Assembly: GCF_000300195.1 (NCBI RefSeq)
Contig: NZ_AMQH01000006.1
Location: forward strand, 62,001 to 126,000
DNA length: 64,000 nt
Direction of reading: 5' to 3'
Origin: Clostridium tunisiense TJ
GTDB taxonomy: Bacteria > Bacillota > Clostridia > Clostridiales > Clostridiaceae
Shown here one piece after another: positions 27,495 through 36,290 of this stretch. Every line of letters begins with the position of its first letter. Position 1 is the stretch's first letter. Below the pieces are notes generated by a model. That model was not told where the DNA came from and ran no database searches. It saw only the letters and a list, made by a program, of their open reading frames with translations. The position numbers and the translations under genes are program-made.

Positions 27495-27511
27495 TAAAAA
27501 AGAGGTATTCT

Positions 27512-28183
27512 ATGATTAAAAATAAGTTTCTAAATATATTAAAGATAAATAAGTTATTTAAAAATATATCAAGTGATACCATTGTAAATTACTACAATAG
27601 AAATGAACTGATCTTTTGTGAGTATAGGAAAAACTCAGTGATTCATTTTGAAAGTGAAGTTTGTAAGTATGTGGATGTAATAATTGAAGGGGAAGTTACT
27701 GTTCAAAAGATTGATGAGAAAGGAAACGTACTCACCATTGCGGAATTTTCTGAGGGAGAAAACTTTGGAGAAAACCTTTTATTTTCTAATCACCCAGTAT
27801 ACCCTATGAGTATAATTGCTAAAATGGATACCATCTTACTCCAAGTTAGCAAAGAATTAATTCTTGAGTTTTGCCAAGATAATAAGGATTTTTTACTTCA
27901 ATTTTTAAACTGTATTTCTGTGAAAACAAATATACTAACAAGTAAAATTCAAAGCATTTCATTGAAATCAATAAGAGAATCCATAGTTGATTTTCTTAAC
28001 TATGAGTATCGCATACAAAACAACTATAGGATAACCCTTCAAATGTCTAAAAAAGAGTTAGCTGAACGATTGGGGATACAACGAACTTCTCTTTCTAGGG
28101 AACTAAATAAAATGAGGCAAGATGGATTAGTAGACTTTGACGCACACTCAATTTTTATAAAAGATTTAGAATTAATAAAGTAA
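27512..28183 (+). CDS. Crp/Fnr family transcriptional regulator
   Basis: A 223-aa protein: cyclic-nucleotide-binding-like beta barrel about 20-140 (VDVIIEGEVTVQKIDEKGNVLTIAEFSEGENFGENLLF) and C-terminal helix-turn-helix about 160-215 (MSKKELAERLGIQRTSLSRELNKMRQDGL). Cysteines near residues 34, 49 and elsewhere are not arranged as in Fnr, so an Fe-S sensor is not evident. It likely controls itself and the cupin-permease-ferredoxin operon through the palindrome between them; hcp lies downstream, so a nitrosative or redox signal (as for HcpR) is possible. Confidence 0.87.
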   Translation: MIKNKFLNILKINKLFKNISSDTIVNYYNRNELIFCEYRKNSVIHFESEVCKYVDVIIEGEVTVQKIDEKGNVLTIAEFSEGENFGENLLFSNHPVYPMSIIAKMDTILLQVSKELILEFCQDNKDFLLQFLNCISVKTNILTSKIQSISLKSIRESIVDFLNYEYRIQNNYRITLQMSKKELAERLGIQRTSLSRELNKMRQDGLVDFDAHSIFIKDLELIK

Positions 28184-28223
28184 TATTTTTATATTTTTTC
28201 TGCATGATATAACACTTCTTGGA

Positions 28224-28377
28224 AAGATATTTTAATGTTGAAGTGGTTTCTCTATAGGATTTGAAGGTTAGTATTTATTTTATTCATGATGAACTTCATT
28301 CATGATGAACTTCATCCATCTTCAAAAATTCTTAAGGAACCAATGTAGGTTCCCATCATTAGTTAAGTATTGACTTT
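28224..28377 (-). repeat. Dispersed intergenic repeat, copy B
   Basis: Minus-strand copy of a roughly 120-150 base repeat, sharing AAAGTCAATACTTAACT and ATGAAGTTCATCATGA with the copy at 63257. The ATGAAGTTCATCATGA unit is itself doubled here (28284-28315). Confidence 0.6.
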
Positions 28378-28392
28378 GATTCCCATACAAAG

Positions 28393-28444
28393 AAAAACCA
28401 TAGGCAAATAGAGCTGTAGCACCTCTATTTATCTATGGTTTTAT
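28393..28444 (+). terminator. Terminator between Crp/Fnr and hcp genes
   Basis: AAAACCATAG and AAATAGAG on one side pair with CTCTATTT and CTATGGTTTT; T-rich on both strands. Confidence 0.75.
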
Positions 28445-28584
28445 TGATATTAATTAAATATTAGTCTTGCCTGAATTCCGGCTCAGTTCATTTAATAAAT
28501 TACTCAACTAATTTATTAAGGCTATGTGCTAACTTTCCTTGGTTCGGGGTTCACTTGCCTCTACTTAATTAACTTTAACTCTTA

Positions 28585-30237
28585 TTAATTTCTTTGTCTA
28601 AGGGAACTTTTTAAGTCCTCGTCAGCTGTACTTATTGGCATAATTCCAAAGGTATCTACTAGATATTGCAATACATTTGGAGATATAAAGGCTGGTAAAC
28701 TTGGTCCTAAGTACATATTCTTAATTCCAAGAGATAATAGTGCTAAAAGATCTGCCACTGCCTTTTGCTCATACCAAGAAAGTACTATAGTAAGTGGTAA
28801 TGAGTTAACATCTGTTTCAAAAGCATCAGCAAGAGCTGTTGCGATTCTCACTGCTGAATAGGCATCATTACATTGACCTACATCTAATAGTCTAGGAAGC
28901 CCAGCTACTGTTCCAAAATCTAGTTTGTTAAATCTATATTTCCCACAAGCCAAAGTTAAAATCACACAATCCTCTGGTACTTTCTCAGCAAATTCAGTGT
29001 AATAGTTTCTTCCTGGTCTTGCCCCATCACAACCACCAATTAAGAAGAAGTGTCTTATCTTTCCTTCTTTAACTGCATTTACTATAGTTTCAGCATGAGA
29101 TAAAGTAGCATGATGTCCAAAGCCTACTAAAATTTCCTTTTCTTCTTCATCCTCTTTAAAGCCACCAAGTTCTAGTGCTTTATTAATTATTTCGCTAAAG
29201 TCCTTAGTTCCATCTTCTTTAACTTTTATGTTTTTAACTCCATCCCAACCCACAACATTGGTGGTGAAGATTCTATCTTTATATGTTTCTCTTGGTCTCA
29301 TTAAACAGTTAGTAGTCATTAATATACATCCTGGAATTCCATCGAACTCTTTTTGTTGATTTTGCCAAGCTGATCCAAAGTTTCCTACTAAATGTTTATA
29401 TTTTTTAAGAGATGGATATCCGTGAGCTGGTAACATTTCACCATGGGTATAAATATTAATTCCAGTTCCTTCTGTTTGCTCAAGTAACATTACTAAATCT
29501 TTTAAATCGTGACCAGATATAATAATGAATGGACCTTTTTTAATATTAACATTAACCTTATGAGGTGAAGGATTCTTAAACTCTGTAGTGTTTGCATCAT
29601 CAAGTGTTTTCATCACTAATACACTCATATCCCCTGTTCTCATAGTCATACGTATTAACTCTTCAACAGATAAGTTATCGTTTGTAGTAGCTTCTAAGCC
29701 TAAGAAATAGAAATTATCTACTTGGTCATTATTATAATTTAAGAATCTTGCTTGATGTCCATAAGCACTAATTCCTTTTAACCCATAAAGAATTGTAGAC
29801 CTTAAGGAGCGAACATCTGCATCTAAGTCTTGATCGTACATTATACCTGCTTTAACTGCATCTTTAAGCATTTCCTCTTTTGTTTCACTTAAATTATAGG
29901 TTGCAAAGTCTGGATACTGGCCTTCTGGTGCTTGATCTCTTAAATTTTCTTTTATTTTTTGAGATTTCTTTAATAGCTCTACATGAATCTGAGCATCAAA
30001 GTTTACATTTGTTAAGGTAGTAAACAAGCAATCTTCCATAAAGGCTACAATTTCTTTATCCATTGTTTCACCTTTTTCAATTAAAGGTTTAGCATAACAA
30101 GAAATACCTTTTAATTGATATATTAATAAGTCTTGTAGATTGGCTATTTCTGGAGTTTTTCCACAAACCCCACTTTTAGTACAGCCTTTTCCTCCCATAG
30201 TTTGTTCACATTGGTAACAAAACATCGCATTATCCAT
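28585..30237 (-). CDS. hcp: Hydroxylamine reductase (hybrid cluster protein)
   Basis: A 550-aa protein. Hcp proteins carry a 4Fe-4S cluster and a hybrid Fe-S-O cluster; they reduce hydroxylamine and, in cells, act as nitric oxide reductase/S-nitrosylase. The N-terminal cysteines C7, C10, C19 and C25 (C-x2-C-x8-C-x5-C) bind the first cluster. Hybrid cluster ligands are visible in ISGHDLKD, TTNCLMRP, GCDGAR, CGKYRFNKLD and VGQCNDAYSA. Full length. The ATG has a GGAGGCG site. It is transcribed alone, toward the Crp/Fnr gene. Confidence 0.96.
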   Translation of the reverse strand: MDNAMFCYQCEQTMGGKGCTKSGVCGKTPEIANLQDLLIYQLKGISCYAKPLIEKGETMDKEIVAFMEDCLFTTLTNVNFDAQIHVELLKKSQKIKENLRDQAPEGQYPDFATYNLSETKEEMLKDAVKAGIMYDQDLDADVRSLRSTILYGLKGISAYGHQARFLNYNNDQVDNFYFLGLEATTNDNLSVEELIRMTMRTGDMSVLVMKTLDDANTTEFKNPSPHKVNVNIKKGPFIIISGHDLKDLVMLLEQTEGTGINIYTHGEMLPAHGYPSLKKYKHLVGNFGSAWQNQQKEFDGIPGCILMTTNCLMRPRETYKDRIFTTNVVGWDGVKNIKVKEDGTKDFSEIINKALELGGFKEDEEEKEILVGFGHHATLSHAETIVNAVKEGKIRHFFLIGGCDGARPGRNYYTEFAEKVPEDCVILTLACGKYRFNKLDFGTVAGLPRLLDVGQCNDAYSAVRIATALADAFETDVNSLPLTIVLSWYEQKAVADLLALLSLGIKNMYLGPSLPAFISPNVLQYLVDTFGIMPISTADEDLKSSLRQRN

Positions 30238-30734
30238 ATTAATTCGCCTCCTAAATTCTTATACTAATTCTCTTATATACTTACCTAATACTAGAAAAAT
30301 AATTCTTCATATAGATAAATATGTAAAAGCTATATTCAGTATATTACCATAATTTTCTGCAAATTAATATGATTTTTTCTATTTTATTAATAATTATTGT
30401 CCAATAAAAAGGATTATATCATAATACATAAAACTCCAATTTGAGAAGTAATTGTGTTTTTATCTATAAATTTCTATGTATTCTTTATTAAATATTAATT
30501 ATACTATTATTATAAGGTCTTTTTTTCCTCAGTTTTAGGGCATGATGATATGGCTGTCTATTCATGCTCTTTTTTATTTTCAAATTGACTTCTATACTAC
30601 TTGCTTTTTAAACTTACAGTAATGTGCTTAAAATAACTATAAGATAATTTGTATCTTATTGTGCTTACTGGTTGTAAGTGTATTAACTCTATTGTGAAGT
30701 TCTTACAAAATCATTATAAAAGTTCCTATAGAAA
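30238..30734. other. hcp upstream region
   Basis: AT-rich, with no gene seen. No match to the palindrome found before the Crp/Fnr gene, so a shared regulator is not supported by an obvious site. Confidence 0.5.
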
Positions 30735-30767
30735 TAGTAGTGATGTTTTTTAACACCACTACTATGA
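30735..30767 (-). terminator. Terminator of the gene remnant
   Basis: AGTAGTGGTGTT pairs with ACATCACTACT over an A-rich loop, just downstream of the remnant's stop. Confidence 0.6.
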
Positions 30768-30798
30768 ATGTTACTCTTATCTTATTCTTATTTTCCTA

Positions 30799-30921
30799 CT
30801 ATTTAACAGCAGCTTCAACTTCACTAACCATTTTATTAGTAGAGTTGAAGACTCCTTCATCTACATACCAAGTTGCAGGGTCAAGGTATAGAAAAATGAG
30901 TTTCTTCAGAGGTTCATTTTT
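30799..30921 (-). pseudogene. C-terminal remnant of an unidentified gene
   Basis: A frame without start whose last 28 codons look genuine (DPATWYVDEGVF then NSTNKMVSEVEAAVK and a TAG) and which is followed by a terminator hairpin. Upstream the frame runs into a perfect inverted repeat and then a stop. It appears to be the tail of a gene cut by a small palindromic insertion or deletion. Family not recognised. Confidence 0.45.
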
Positions 30922-30927
30922 CTATAC
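30886..30927. repeat. Perfect 14-bp inverted repeat inside gene remnant
   Basis: GTATAGAAAAATGA (30886-30899) and its exact complement (30914-30927) with a 14-base loop, at the point where recognisable coding sequence of the remnant ends. Confidence 0.7.
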
Positions 30928-31039
30928 TTATAGGTATTTTTTTAAACATCTCAATAATTTACCTTTAAAAATCATACAGTAATTTGAAGCATTGAACTCT
31001 TATTGTCGTGCTTATATTTGTCTTTTTATTATATAGAAG

Positions 31040-31135
31040 CCATAGTCAGTACTCAGCTTATACATGAAACTTACCTTCTTTTCCTTAAGACTATAGATAA
31101 ATGAATAAGCTAAACTTTCTTATGAAAGCCTATCG
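31040..31135 (+). repeat. Degenerate copy of dispersed repeat (copy F)
   Basis: Weak similarity to the repeat at 63257: TCAGTACTCAGCTT, CCTTAAG, ATAAATGAAT and AAAGCCTAT in the same order. Confidence 0.35.
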
Positions 31136-31145
31136 CTCTTTCATT

Positions 31146-31514
31146 CTAAATTAAAAAGTATAATATAGTCCATAAAATATGGGACAGGTTTATTAAGGTG
31201 TATGCTAACAAAATTGTTGTAATAATGATGTTAGCCTTATACAACTGTGGTTCTGATGCTACTTTTATTCTAAATCCTATAAACATTAGTAATATTAATG
31301 GAATAACTACCTTTATAAACACACTAAATACCTGATTTCTACTTATTACATAATTCATTAGACTATTAAATTCATAGCACATTCCAGTATTTATAAGAAA
31401 AAGTGAAAATAAAATATCGCTTACATTTAATAGATAAAGCCCTAGGAGTTTCTTGTTTATTGATTTTAAACCCTTGTTTCTATACAGCGTAATAATTAAA
31501 GACATTCTTTTCAC
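31146..31514 (-). CDS. Small membrane protein (DUF5658-like)
   Basis: A 122-aa protein with three hydrophobic segments (about 23-43, 60-80, 95-120). The pattern LLNVSDILFSLFLINTG, FNSLMNYVISRNQVFSVFIKVVIPLILL resembles DUF5658, a family of small bacterial membrane proteins of unknown role. The ATG has a GAGGTGA site. Monocistronic. Confidence 0.65.
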   Translation of the reverse strand: MKRMSLIITLYRNKGLKSINKKLLGLYLLNVSDILFSLFLINTGMCYEFNSLMNYVISRNQVFSVFIKVVIPLILLMFIGFRIKVASEPQLYKANIIITTILLAYTLINLSHILWTILYFLI

Positions 31515-31659
31515 CTCTATGTATGATTATTGACATGTCTTATAATTATAAACTCAATCTTCCACCTTATTACCGAGGTTAATAATTTCCTTATCATCTT
31601 CAGTATTCTTTCTATTTAACTTAATATATAATTAAGCTTATTATTATATGGAACTAATT

Positions 31660-31785
31660 CAAGACTTACCTTATACCTGAAACCTACATTGGTTCCCATG
31701 AGTCTTTTTGAAAATCAGTGATATTCATCAGGAGTAAATTAAACTCCGCCTAAAGAAGCCTATACATTAAGACAAATTATACCTA
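31660..31785 (+). repeat. Dispersed intergenic repeat, copy C
   Basis: Shares ACCTACATTGGTTCC exactly with the copy at 28224-28377, followed in the same order by a TTCATC-AGGAGTAAA block and AAGCCTAT. Confidence 0.5.
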
Positions 31786-31848
31786 GTCCTAATATTATAT
31801 TATGAAAAATTTAATTATTAGTTCTGATTTAGCTATACCCTAGGTTTA

Positions 31849-31878
31849 TTGACATTTTTTGGTTGGTTGCGTTATAAT
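31849..31878 (+). promoter_or_regulatory. Promoter of the CmpB-like gene
   Basis: Perfect TTGACA (31849-31854) and TATAAT (31873-31878) separated by 18 bases. Confidence 0.85.
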
Positions 31879-31907
31879 CCTTTTAATAATGTATGGGGGT
31901 TTTACAG

Positions 31908-32735
31908 ATGTACAGTTTTACAGAGTACTTATGGTTTTTTATTATTTATGCTTTTATTGGTTGGTGCATAGAAGTTATATATCATGTTGTAAAGTCTGGA
32001 GAGTTTGTTAATAGAGGGTTCCTAAATGGTTCTGTATGCCCAATCTATGGTTTAGGAATGGTTATTATTATTTATTTATTAACGCCTTTAAAAAGTAATC
32101 TTTTCTTATTGTTTATTGGCTCTTTTTTACTTACATCATTTTTAGAATTTCTTACAGGGTTTATCCTTGAAAAAATTTTTCATAATAAGTGGTGGGATTA
32201 CTCTAACCTGCCCTTTAATATTAAAGGATATATCTGTCTCGATTTTTCAATAAAATGGGGACTCGGTGGGGTGTTTATTATAAATATAGTTCACTCACCC
32301 ATATCTAAAATTGTATCCCTTTTAGATAATGTAATTGGACATACTATATTATTACTTCTAATTTGCTGCCTCCTATCAGATTTTATTATAACTATTTTTG
32401 GTATCATGAAAATTAAAAGACACATATATATCCTTGATGAAATTGCTAAAAAGCTAAGATACTACTCTGATGATATTGGAGAAAATATTTATAGAAGAAC
32501 AACTCTTGCCCTTAAGACTAAAGAAAGTGTAAAATGCAAATTTGATGAACAAAAATCAGAAATTAATTCAATGTTAAAAGAAAAGAATGTAAATCTTGAG
32601 GATTTAAAAATAAAATACGAAAAGGCAATAAAAGAGAAAAACTTTGTTCATAAGCGATTGGAAAAAGCTTTTCCAACTATTAGAGAAAAGCTTCATAAAT
32701 CTAACTCCAATAATACAAATAGCCATAAAGAATAG
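31908..32735 (+). CDS. Putative ABC-transporter type IV membrane protein (CmpB-like)
   Basis: A 275-aa protein. Residues about 1-150 hold four or five helices and match PF06541 (FIIYAFIGWCIEVIYHVVKSGEFVNRGFLNGSVCPIYG, WWDYSNLPFNIKGYICLDFSIKWG). The last 100 residues are charged and predicted coiled coil, unusual length for the family. Despite the family name no ATPase or transport activity is established. I chose the ATG at 31908, which follows GGGGG by about 8 bases; the ATG at 31893 overlaps that site. Confidence 0.8.
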   Translation: MYSFTEYLWFFIIYAFIGWCIEVIYHVVKSGEFVNRGFLNGSVCPIYGLGMVIIIYLLTPLKSNLFLLFIGSFLLTSFLEFLTGFILEKIFHNKWWDYSNLPFNIKGYICLDFSIKWGLGGVFIINIVHSPISKIVSLLDNVIGHTILLLLICCLLSDFIITIFGIMKIKRHIYILDEIAKKLRYYSDDIGENIYRRTTLALKTKESVKCKFDEQKSEINSMLKEKNVNLEDLKIKYEKAIKEKNFVHKRLEKAFPTIREKLHKSNSNNTNSHKE

Positions 32736-32862
32736 TGTATTAAATAAATTCATCCTATTAATCATACTGTTAGTTTTATCTAATGATACACCTTACAGCT
32801 ATTAACAGATCTTTGTCAATTAAGTAGTAAATATGTACCTTGAAAAGTAAAGTTTGTAATAA

Positions 32863-32892
32863 CAAAAACTATTGGCATTTTACCAATAGTTC
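32863..32892 (-). terminator. Terminator of the rubrerythrin gene
   Basis: ACTATTGG/CCAATAGT stem with a T-run on the minus strand. Confidence 0.8.
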
Positions 32893-32914
32893 AATTATAA
32901 TTAATTATTTTATA

Positions 32915-33448
32915 TTAAAAGCTAGGACACAGAGGCTTGTACCACCCTTGGGGATAATTGTCTACTGGACAAATAAAAGGTGCTTCTTTCCCTTCATGTA
33001 AATAACCACAATTTAAGCACTGCCATATTTCAACAGTATTACGATTATATAAAGTTCCATTTAAAACATGATTATAGAGTTCTTCAAACTGCCTTCTATG
33101 CAAATCTAATACAACTCTAGCCTCTCTGTAAAAAATAGCAATATCCTTAAACCCCTCTTCAGTGGCTTGTTTTTCATAATCTAAGAAACGCTCTAAGCTT
33201 TTAGCTTCAGTTAACATAGAATATTGAAGATTTCCCTGCAGTGACTTAATTTGTCCTAAAAATCTTCCATAGACTTGTCTAGAGAGCCCAAGCTGGTGTT
33301 CTGCAAACTCCTCATAAATTCTTGCAATAAATTCAAATCCTTCACTTCTTGCATGTTCTGCAAATAGTTGATATTGAGTTACGGTTCTTGAGTCTAGGGC
33401 AAAAGTTCTTTTTAAGTTTTCTTCAGTAATAGATCCAGAAAGTTCCAT
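32915..33448 (-). CDS. Rubrerythrin-family protein with altered rubredoxin site
   Basis: A 177-aa protein: ferritin-like di-iron domain about 1-135 and rubredoxin-like tail about 140-170. Rubrerythrins reduce hydrogen peroxide in anaerobes. In the di-iron domain EEFAEHQ keeps an E-x2-H pair, but the first ligand region reads QYQLFAEHARSEGF (Gln for the usual Glu) and the second DLHRRQ is also atypical. In the tail C144, C147 and C160 are present but the fourth iron ligand is Asp163 (CPVD instead of CPxC); a spare Cys174 lies near the end. AGGAGG precedes the ATG. Confidence 0.87.
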   Translation of the reverse strand: MELSGSITEENLKRTFALDSRTVTQYQLFAEHARSEGFEFIARIYEEFAEHQLGLSRQVYGRFLGQIKSLQGNLQYSMLTEAKSLERFLDYEKQATEEGFKDIAIFYREARVVLDLHRRQFEELYNHVLNGTLYNRNTVEIWQCLNCGYLHEGKEAPFICPVDNYPQGWYKPLCPSF

Positions 33449-33875
33449 AATATTCCTCCTAAAACACTTTTTATATCTTGCTTACTTGGTATAATATATT
33501 ATTATACCTATGTTATTATTACTAAGTCGTTTCAGTAGGCTTTAATCTATAATAATACTACTCTGGCAGTATTATTTTAATTCAGAACCCTTGATTATTT
33601 CTATCCTTTTATACAACTTCTTCAAAAATCATAAAGAGGTAGAATATAGATTTACAAGTTTTATATTCTACAAGAATTTAAAGTAGCCTTCTAATCCTGG
33701 TGTAACATTAACACTACAGACTAATGTTAGATAAGTTATTATATATAAGTTGCAACAGTTTCCTACATTACTTAATAAATTAAAAGCAACTTATATAAAA
33801 AATAATGCAAAAGCAGGTTTATTATTAGTGTAGTTTCCTTATTTCATTCTATATAACCACATATTATGAATAATA
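33449..33875. other. Intergenic region with several hairpins
   Basis: TAGAATATA/TATATTCTA at about 33631-33661 and TAACATTA/TAATGTTA at about 33704-33731 could form hairpins, followed by the second dispersed repeat. No coding frame. Confidence 0.5.
33741..33795 (-). repeat. Second dispersed repeat family, copy 1
   Basis: A 55-base element with inverted ends (TATATAAGTTGC/GCAACTTATATA). 29 bases of it (33767-33795) are identical to 63151-63179. Confidence 0.7.
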
Positions 33876-33926
33876 TAAAAAGACAATCCCTATTGAATCT
33901 AAGATTATCTTCTTAATTCAATAGGG
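33876..33926 (-). terminator. Terminator of the 38-aa membrane protein gene
   Basis: CCCTATTGAAT pairs exactly with ATTCAATAGGG; T-run follows on the minus strand. Confidence 0.85.
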
Positions 33927-33928
33927 TA

Positions 33929-34045
33929 TTACTTTTTATTTTCTTCTTCTTTATTATTTTTTCTTTGTAAAATAAAGTTATAATAAATAAATCCTCCAAT
34001 AACTATTCCCATAATTATGAATACAACTAAGTTGCTATAATCCAT
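33929..34045 (-). CDS. 38-residue single-helix membrane protein
   Basis: A short gene with a complete set of signals: AAGGAGGG seven bases before the ATG at 34045, 38 codons, and a strong terminator 3 bases after the stop. The product has one transmembrane helix (about 5-24: NLVVFIIMGIVIGGFIYYNF) and a charged tail (QRKNNKEEENKK). It resembles no family I can name. It follows, past two terminators, the siderophore operon but has its own 5' region. Confidence 0.7.
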   Translation of the reverse strand: MDYSNLVVFIIMGIVIGGFIYYNFILQRKNNKEEENKK

Positions 34046-34092
34046 TATATTCCCTCCTTAATAATTAACTGTAAATTTAAACCTTCATAAAC

Positions 34093-34171
34093 AAAAAAGT
34101 GGGAAACTCAAAAATGAGTTTCCCACCCTAGAAACAAAAAAGTTACTCGGACAAAATCTTAGTTGTCCAAC
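34093..34171 (-). terminator. Double terminator of the siderophore operon
   Basis: Two minus-strand hairpins in a row: GGACAA/TTGTCC (34149-34168) with a T-run ending near 34135, then GTGGGAAACTCA/TGAGTTTCCCAC (34099-34126) with six T. Confidence 0.85.
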
Positions 34172-34279
34172 CGTAAAGTCCATATAAATTATTTAAATAA
34201 AGTATAACATAAAACATATTTAAATTCAAATTTCTTATAACTTTTTTTAAATGCAGTTCAACAGTACTAGAAAGTAATT

Positions 34280-35500
34280 TTATATTTTCCTCACATTCCA
34301 TTTTACAAATCTCACTACTCCAACACTTACAATAATAGATAAGGCTAGGATAATGTGTAGGCTTAAATTAATGTGTATAAGTTGTCCATATATTAGCTGA
34401 CCAGGTGCCACACTTGCTGTTGCAACCGCCGTAGATAAAGCACTTACCTTTCCAAGCATGTGTCCTTTTACTTCCTGTTGAACATAGGTTAAGGATACAA
34501 TGTTAGATAAAGCAAGAGATAACATTATTCCAAGACCTCCTATAGAATAAAGTCCTAAAACAAATATTTTGTTTGACTTAGTTAGGTAAGTAGCAATTCC
34601 CATAACCATTATAGCTATTACCATAGGATACATAGTTTTATGTAGGTTTTTCATTTTGAAAAACTTTGGTTTAAAGGTTATTAACAAACCTCCTAGTATC
34701 ATGCCTAAAACAAATACTGCTTCTACAAAACCATAAATAGATGCAGACATGTTAAGTTTCAGTTTAATAAAATAAGGAGATACAACCGTTAAAATTGGTA
34801 CTACAAAGATATTAGTTAATCCGTAGGATACTATGACTCCAAGTACTATTTTCTTCTTTTCTTTTAAATATATAAAGCTCTTTTTCATCTCCTTAAGAGA
34901 TTGTAAAACAGGATTCTTAAATTTCTCTTTTACTTCTAAATCTGGAATATGTAAAAATAGCTCTAAAATAGCTGAAAAGAAAAAGCTTAGAGCATTTATT
35001 ATTACTATTACTTTTATTCCAACAAAACTATATAATAATCCAGCAACTATTGGCCCGATTAAGTTAACTATTGATCCAACTTGTTGAATTACTCCATTTG
35101 CTGAAGCTAATTTTTCTTTTTCAACAATTTGAGGGATGGAAGCTGTAACAGAAGGACTATATAAAGTATAAATAATAGATAGGATAAACATGACACATCC
35201 CACTATTATGGTGTTATCCTTTCCGCTAAATAGTATTAGTGAATACATCCCTAGTAGAGCAGCACTGAAAAAATCTAAGTAAACCATTATCTTTTTTCTA
35301 TTTACTGTATCTGCTAATAGTCCAGCAATTGGAGCAAATAATATATAGGGAATAGTTGAAATTGCAAGTATAGTTGAAAAAGTAGCAGCACTACCCGTTA
35401 AGTCTAATATATACAAAGACATACAAAATCTTTGAATTGCATTTCCAAGTAAAGATATTATTTGCCCAATAACTACTATTATGAAGTTTTTATTTTTCAT
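34280..35500 (-). CDS. MFS transporter
   Basis: A 406-aa major facilitator with twelve predicted helices, of the EntS/YfiS-like (MFS_3) group: GNAIQRFCMSLYILDLTGSA, IAGLLADTVNRKKIMVYLD in the loop 2-3 signature position, and LIGPIVAGLLYS. It is the last gene of the siderophore uptake operon, separated by 1 base from the ATPase gene. Export of a siderophore or of unloaded ligand is the likely job, by context only. Confidence 0.85.
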   Translation of the reverse strand: MKNKNFIIVVIGQIISLLGNAIQRFCMSLYILDLTGSAATFSTILAISTIPYILFAPIAGLLADTVNRKKIMVYLDFFSAALLGMYSLILFSGKDNTIIVGCVMFILSIIYTLYSPSVTASIPQIVEKEKLASANGVIQQVGSIVNLIGPIVAGLLYSFVGIKVIVIINALSFFFSAILELFLHIPDLEVKEKFKNPVLQSLKEMKKSFIYLKEKKKIVLGVIVSYGLTNIFVVPILTVVSPYFIKLKLNMSASIYGFVEAVFVLGMILGGLLITFKPKFFKMKNLHKTMYPMVIAIMVMGIATYLTKSNKIFVLGLYSIGGLGIMLSLALSNIVSLTYVQQEVKGHMLGKVSALSTAVATASVAPGQLIYGQLIHINLSLHIILALSIIVSVGVVRFVKWNVRKI

Positions 35501-35501
35501 T

Positions 35502-36290
35502 TTATCCCCTTATAAGCTCATAATCTATGCAAATTGGGTAGGTTTTATTTTCGCTCAACTGCAGTTTACCATCAATTCCATAAATCTCTTTTAAGTTTTC
35601 TTTAGTAATAGCCTCCTTTGGAGGGCCTTGACAAATAATTTTACCTTTTTTAAGTCCAATAATATTACTTGCAAACCTACAAGCATTGTTCAGTTCATGT
35701 AATACCATGACTATAGTAATATTTTTTTCTTTATTTAATTTCTCTAACACTTGTAATACTTCAAGTTGATAGGACATATCTAAATAAGTAGTTGGCTCAT
35801 CTAACATAATTATGTCTGTTTCTTGTGCAAGAGTCATGGCAATCCAAGCTCTTTGACGTTGCCCTCCAGATAAGTTTTCAATCTCCCTATGTGCAAAGTC
35901 TTTAAGCCCTGTTTCCTCTATTGACCAATCAATAATTTCCTTGTCATGAGCCTTAAGTCCCCCTATAAGCTTTTGATGAGGAAATCTTCCAAAAGCAACT
36001 AATTCTTTTACAGTAATTCCACTAGGACAGACAGGTCCTTGAGGTAAAAAGGCCACTTGGGTTGCTAGATGCTTTTCTTTTTGGATTTTTATATTTTTCT
36101 CATTTATAAAAATATCTCCACCTATAGGCTTTATTACTCTTGCTATGGTTTTTAGAAGAGTTGATTTTCCACACCCATTTGCTCCGATAATGATGTTTAT
36201 CTTACCCTTAGGAATGGAAAGATCCATATTATCTATTATGAGATTATCTTCATAGGCTACTGATAAATTTTTTACACTAATAGCTTCCAT
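35502..36290 (-). CDS. Iron-siderophore ABC transporter ATP-binding protein
   Basis: A 262-aa FecE/FhuC-type ATPase: Walker A GANGCGKST (residues 36-44), Q-loop FLPQ, signature LSGGQRQR, Walker B DIIMLDEPT, and switch His in VMVLHELN. It powers the two FecCD permeases encoded directly upstream (1-base spacing). Cytoplasmic, membrane-associated. Confidence 0.93.
   Translation of the reverse strand: MEAISVKNLSVAYEDNLIIDNMDLSIPKGKINIIIGANGCGKSTLLKTIARVIKPIGGDIFINEKNIKIQKEKHLATQVAFLPQGPVCPSGITVKELVAFGRFPHQKLIGGLKAHDKEIIDWSIEETGLKDFAHREIENLSGGQRQRAWIAMTLAQETDIIMLDEPTTYLDMSYQLEVLQVLEKLNKEKNITIVMVLHELNNACRFASNIIGLKKGKIICQGPPKEAITKENLKEIYGIDGKLQLSENKTYPICIDYELIRG

Noticed and set aside
30238..30530. 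Crp/Fnr palindrome before hcp
   Set aside because: No sequence resembling the 27469-27494 palindrome was found there.
30740..30982. 80-codon plus-strand frame
   Set aside because: No ribosome binding site, and it is antisense to a gene remnant and two hairpins.
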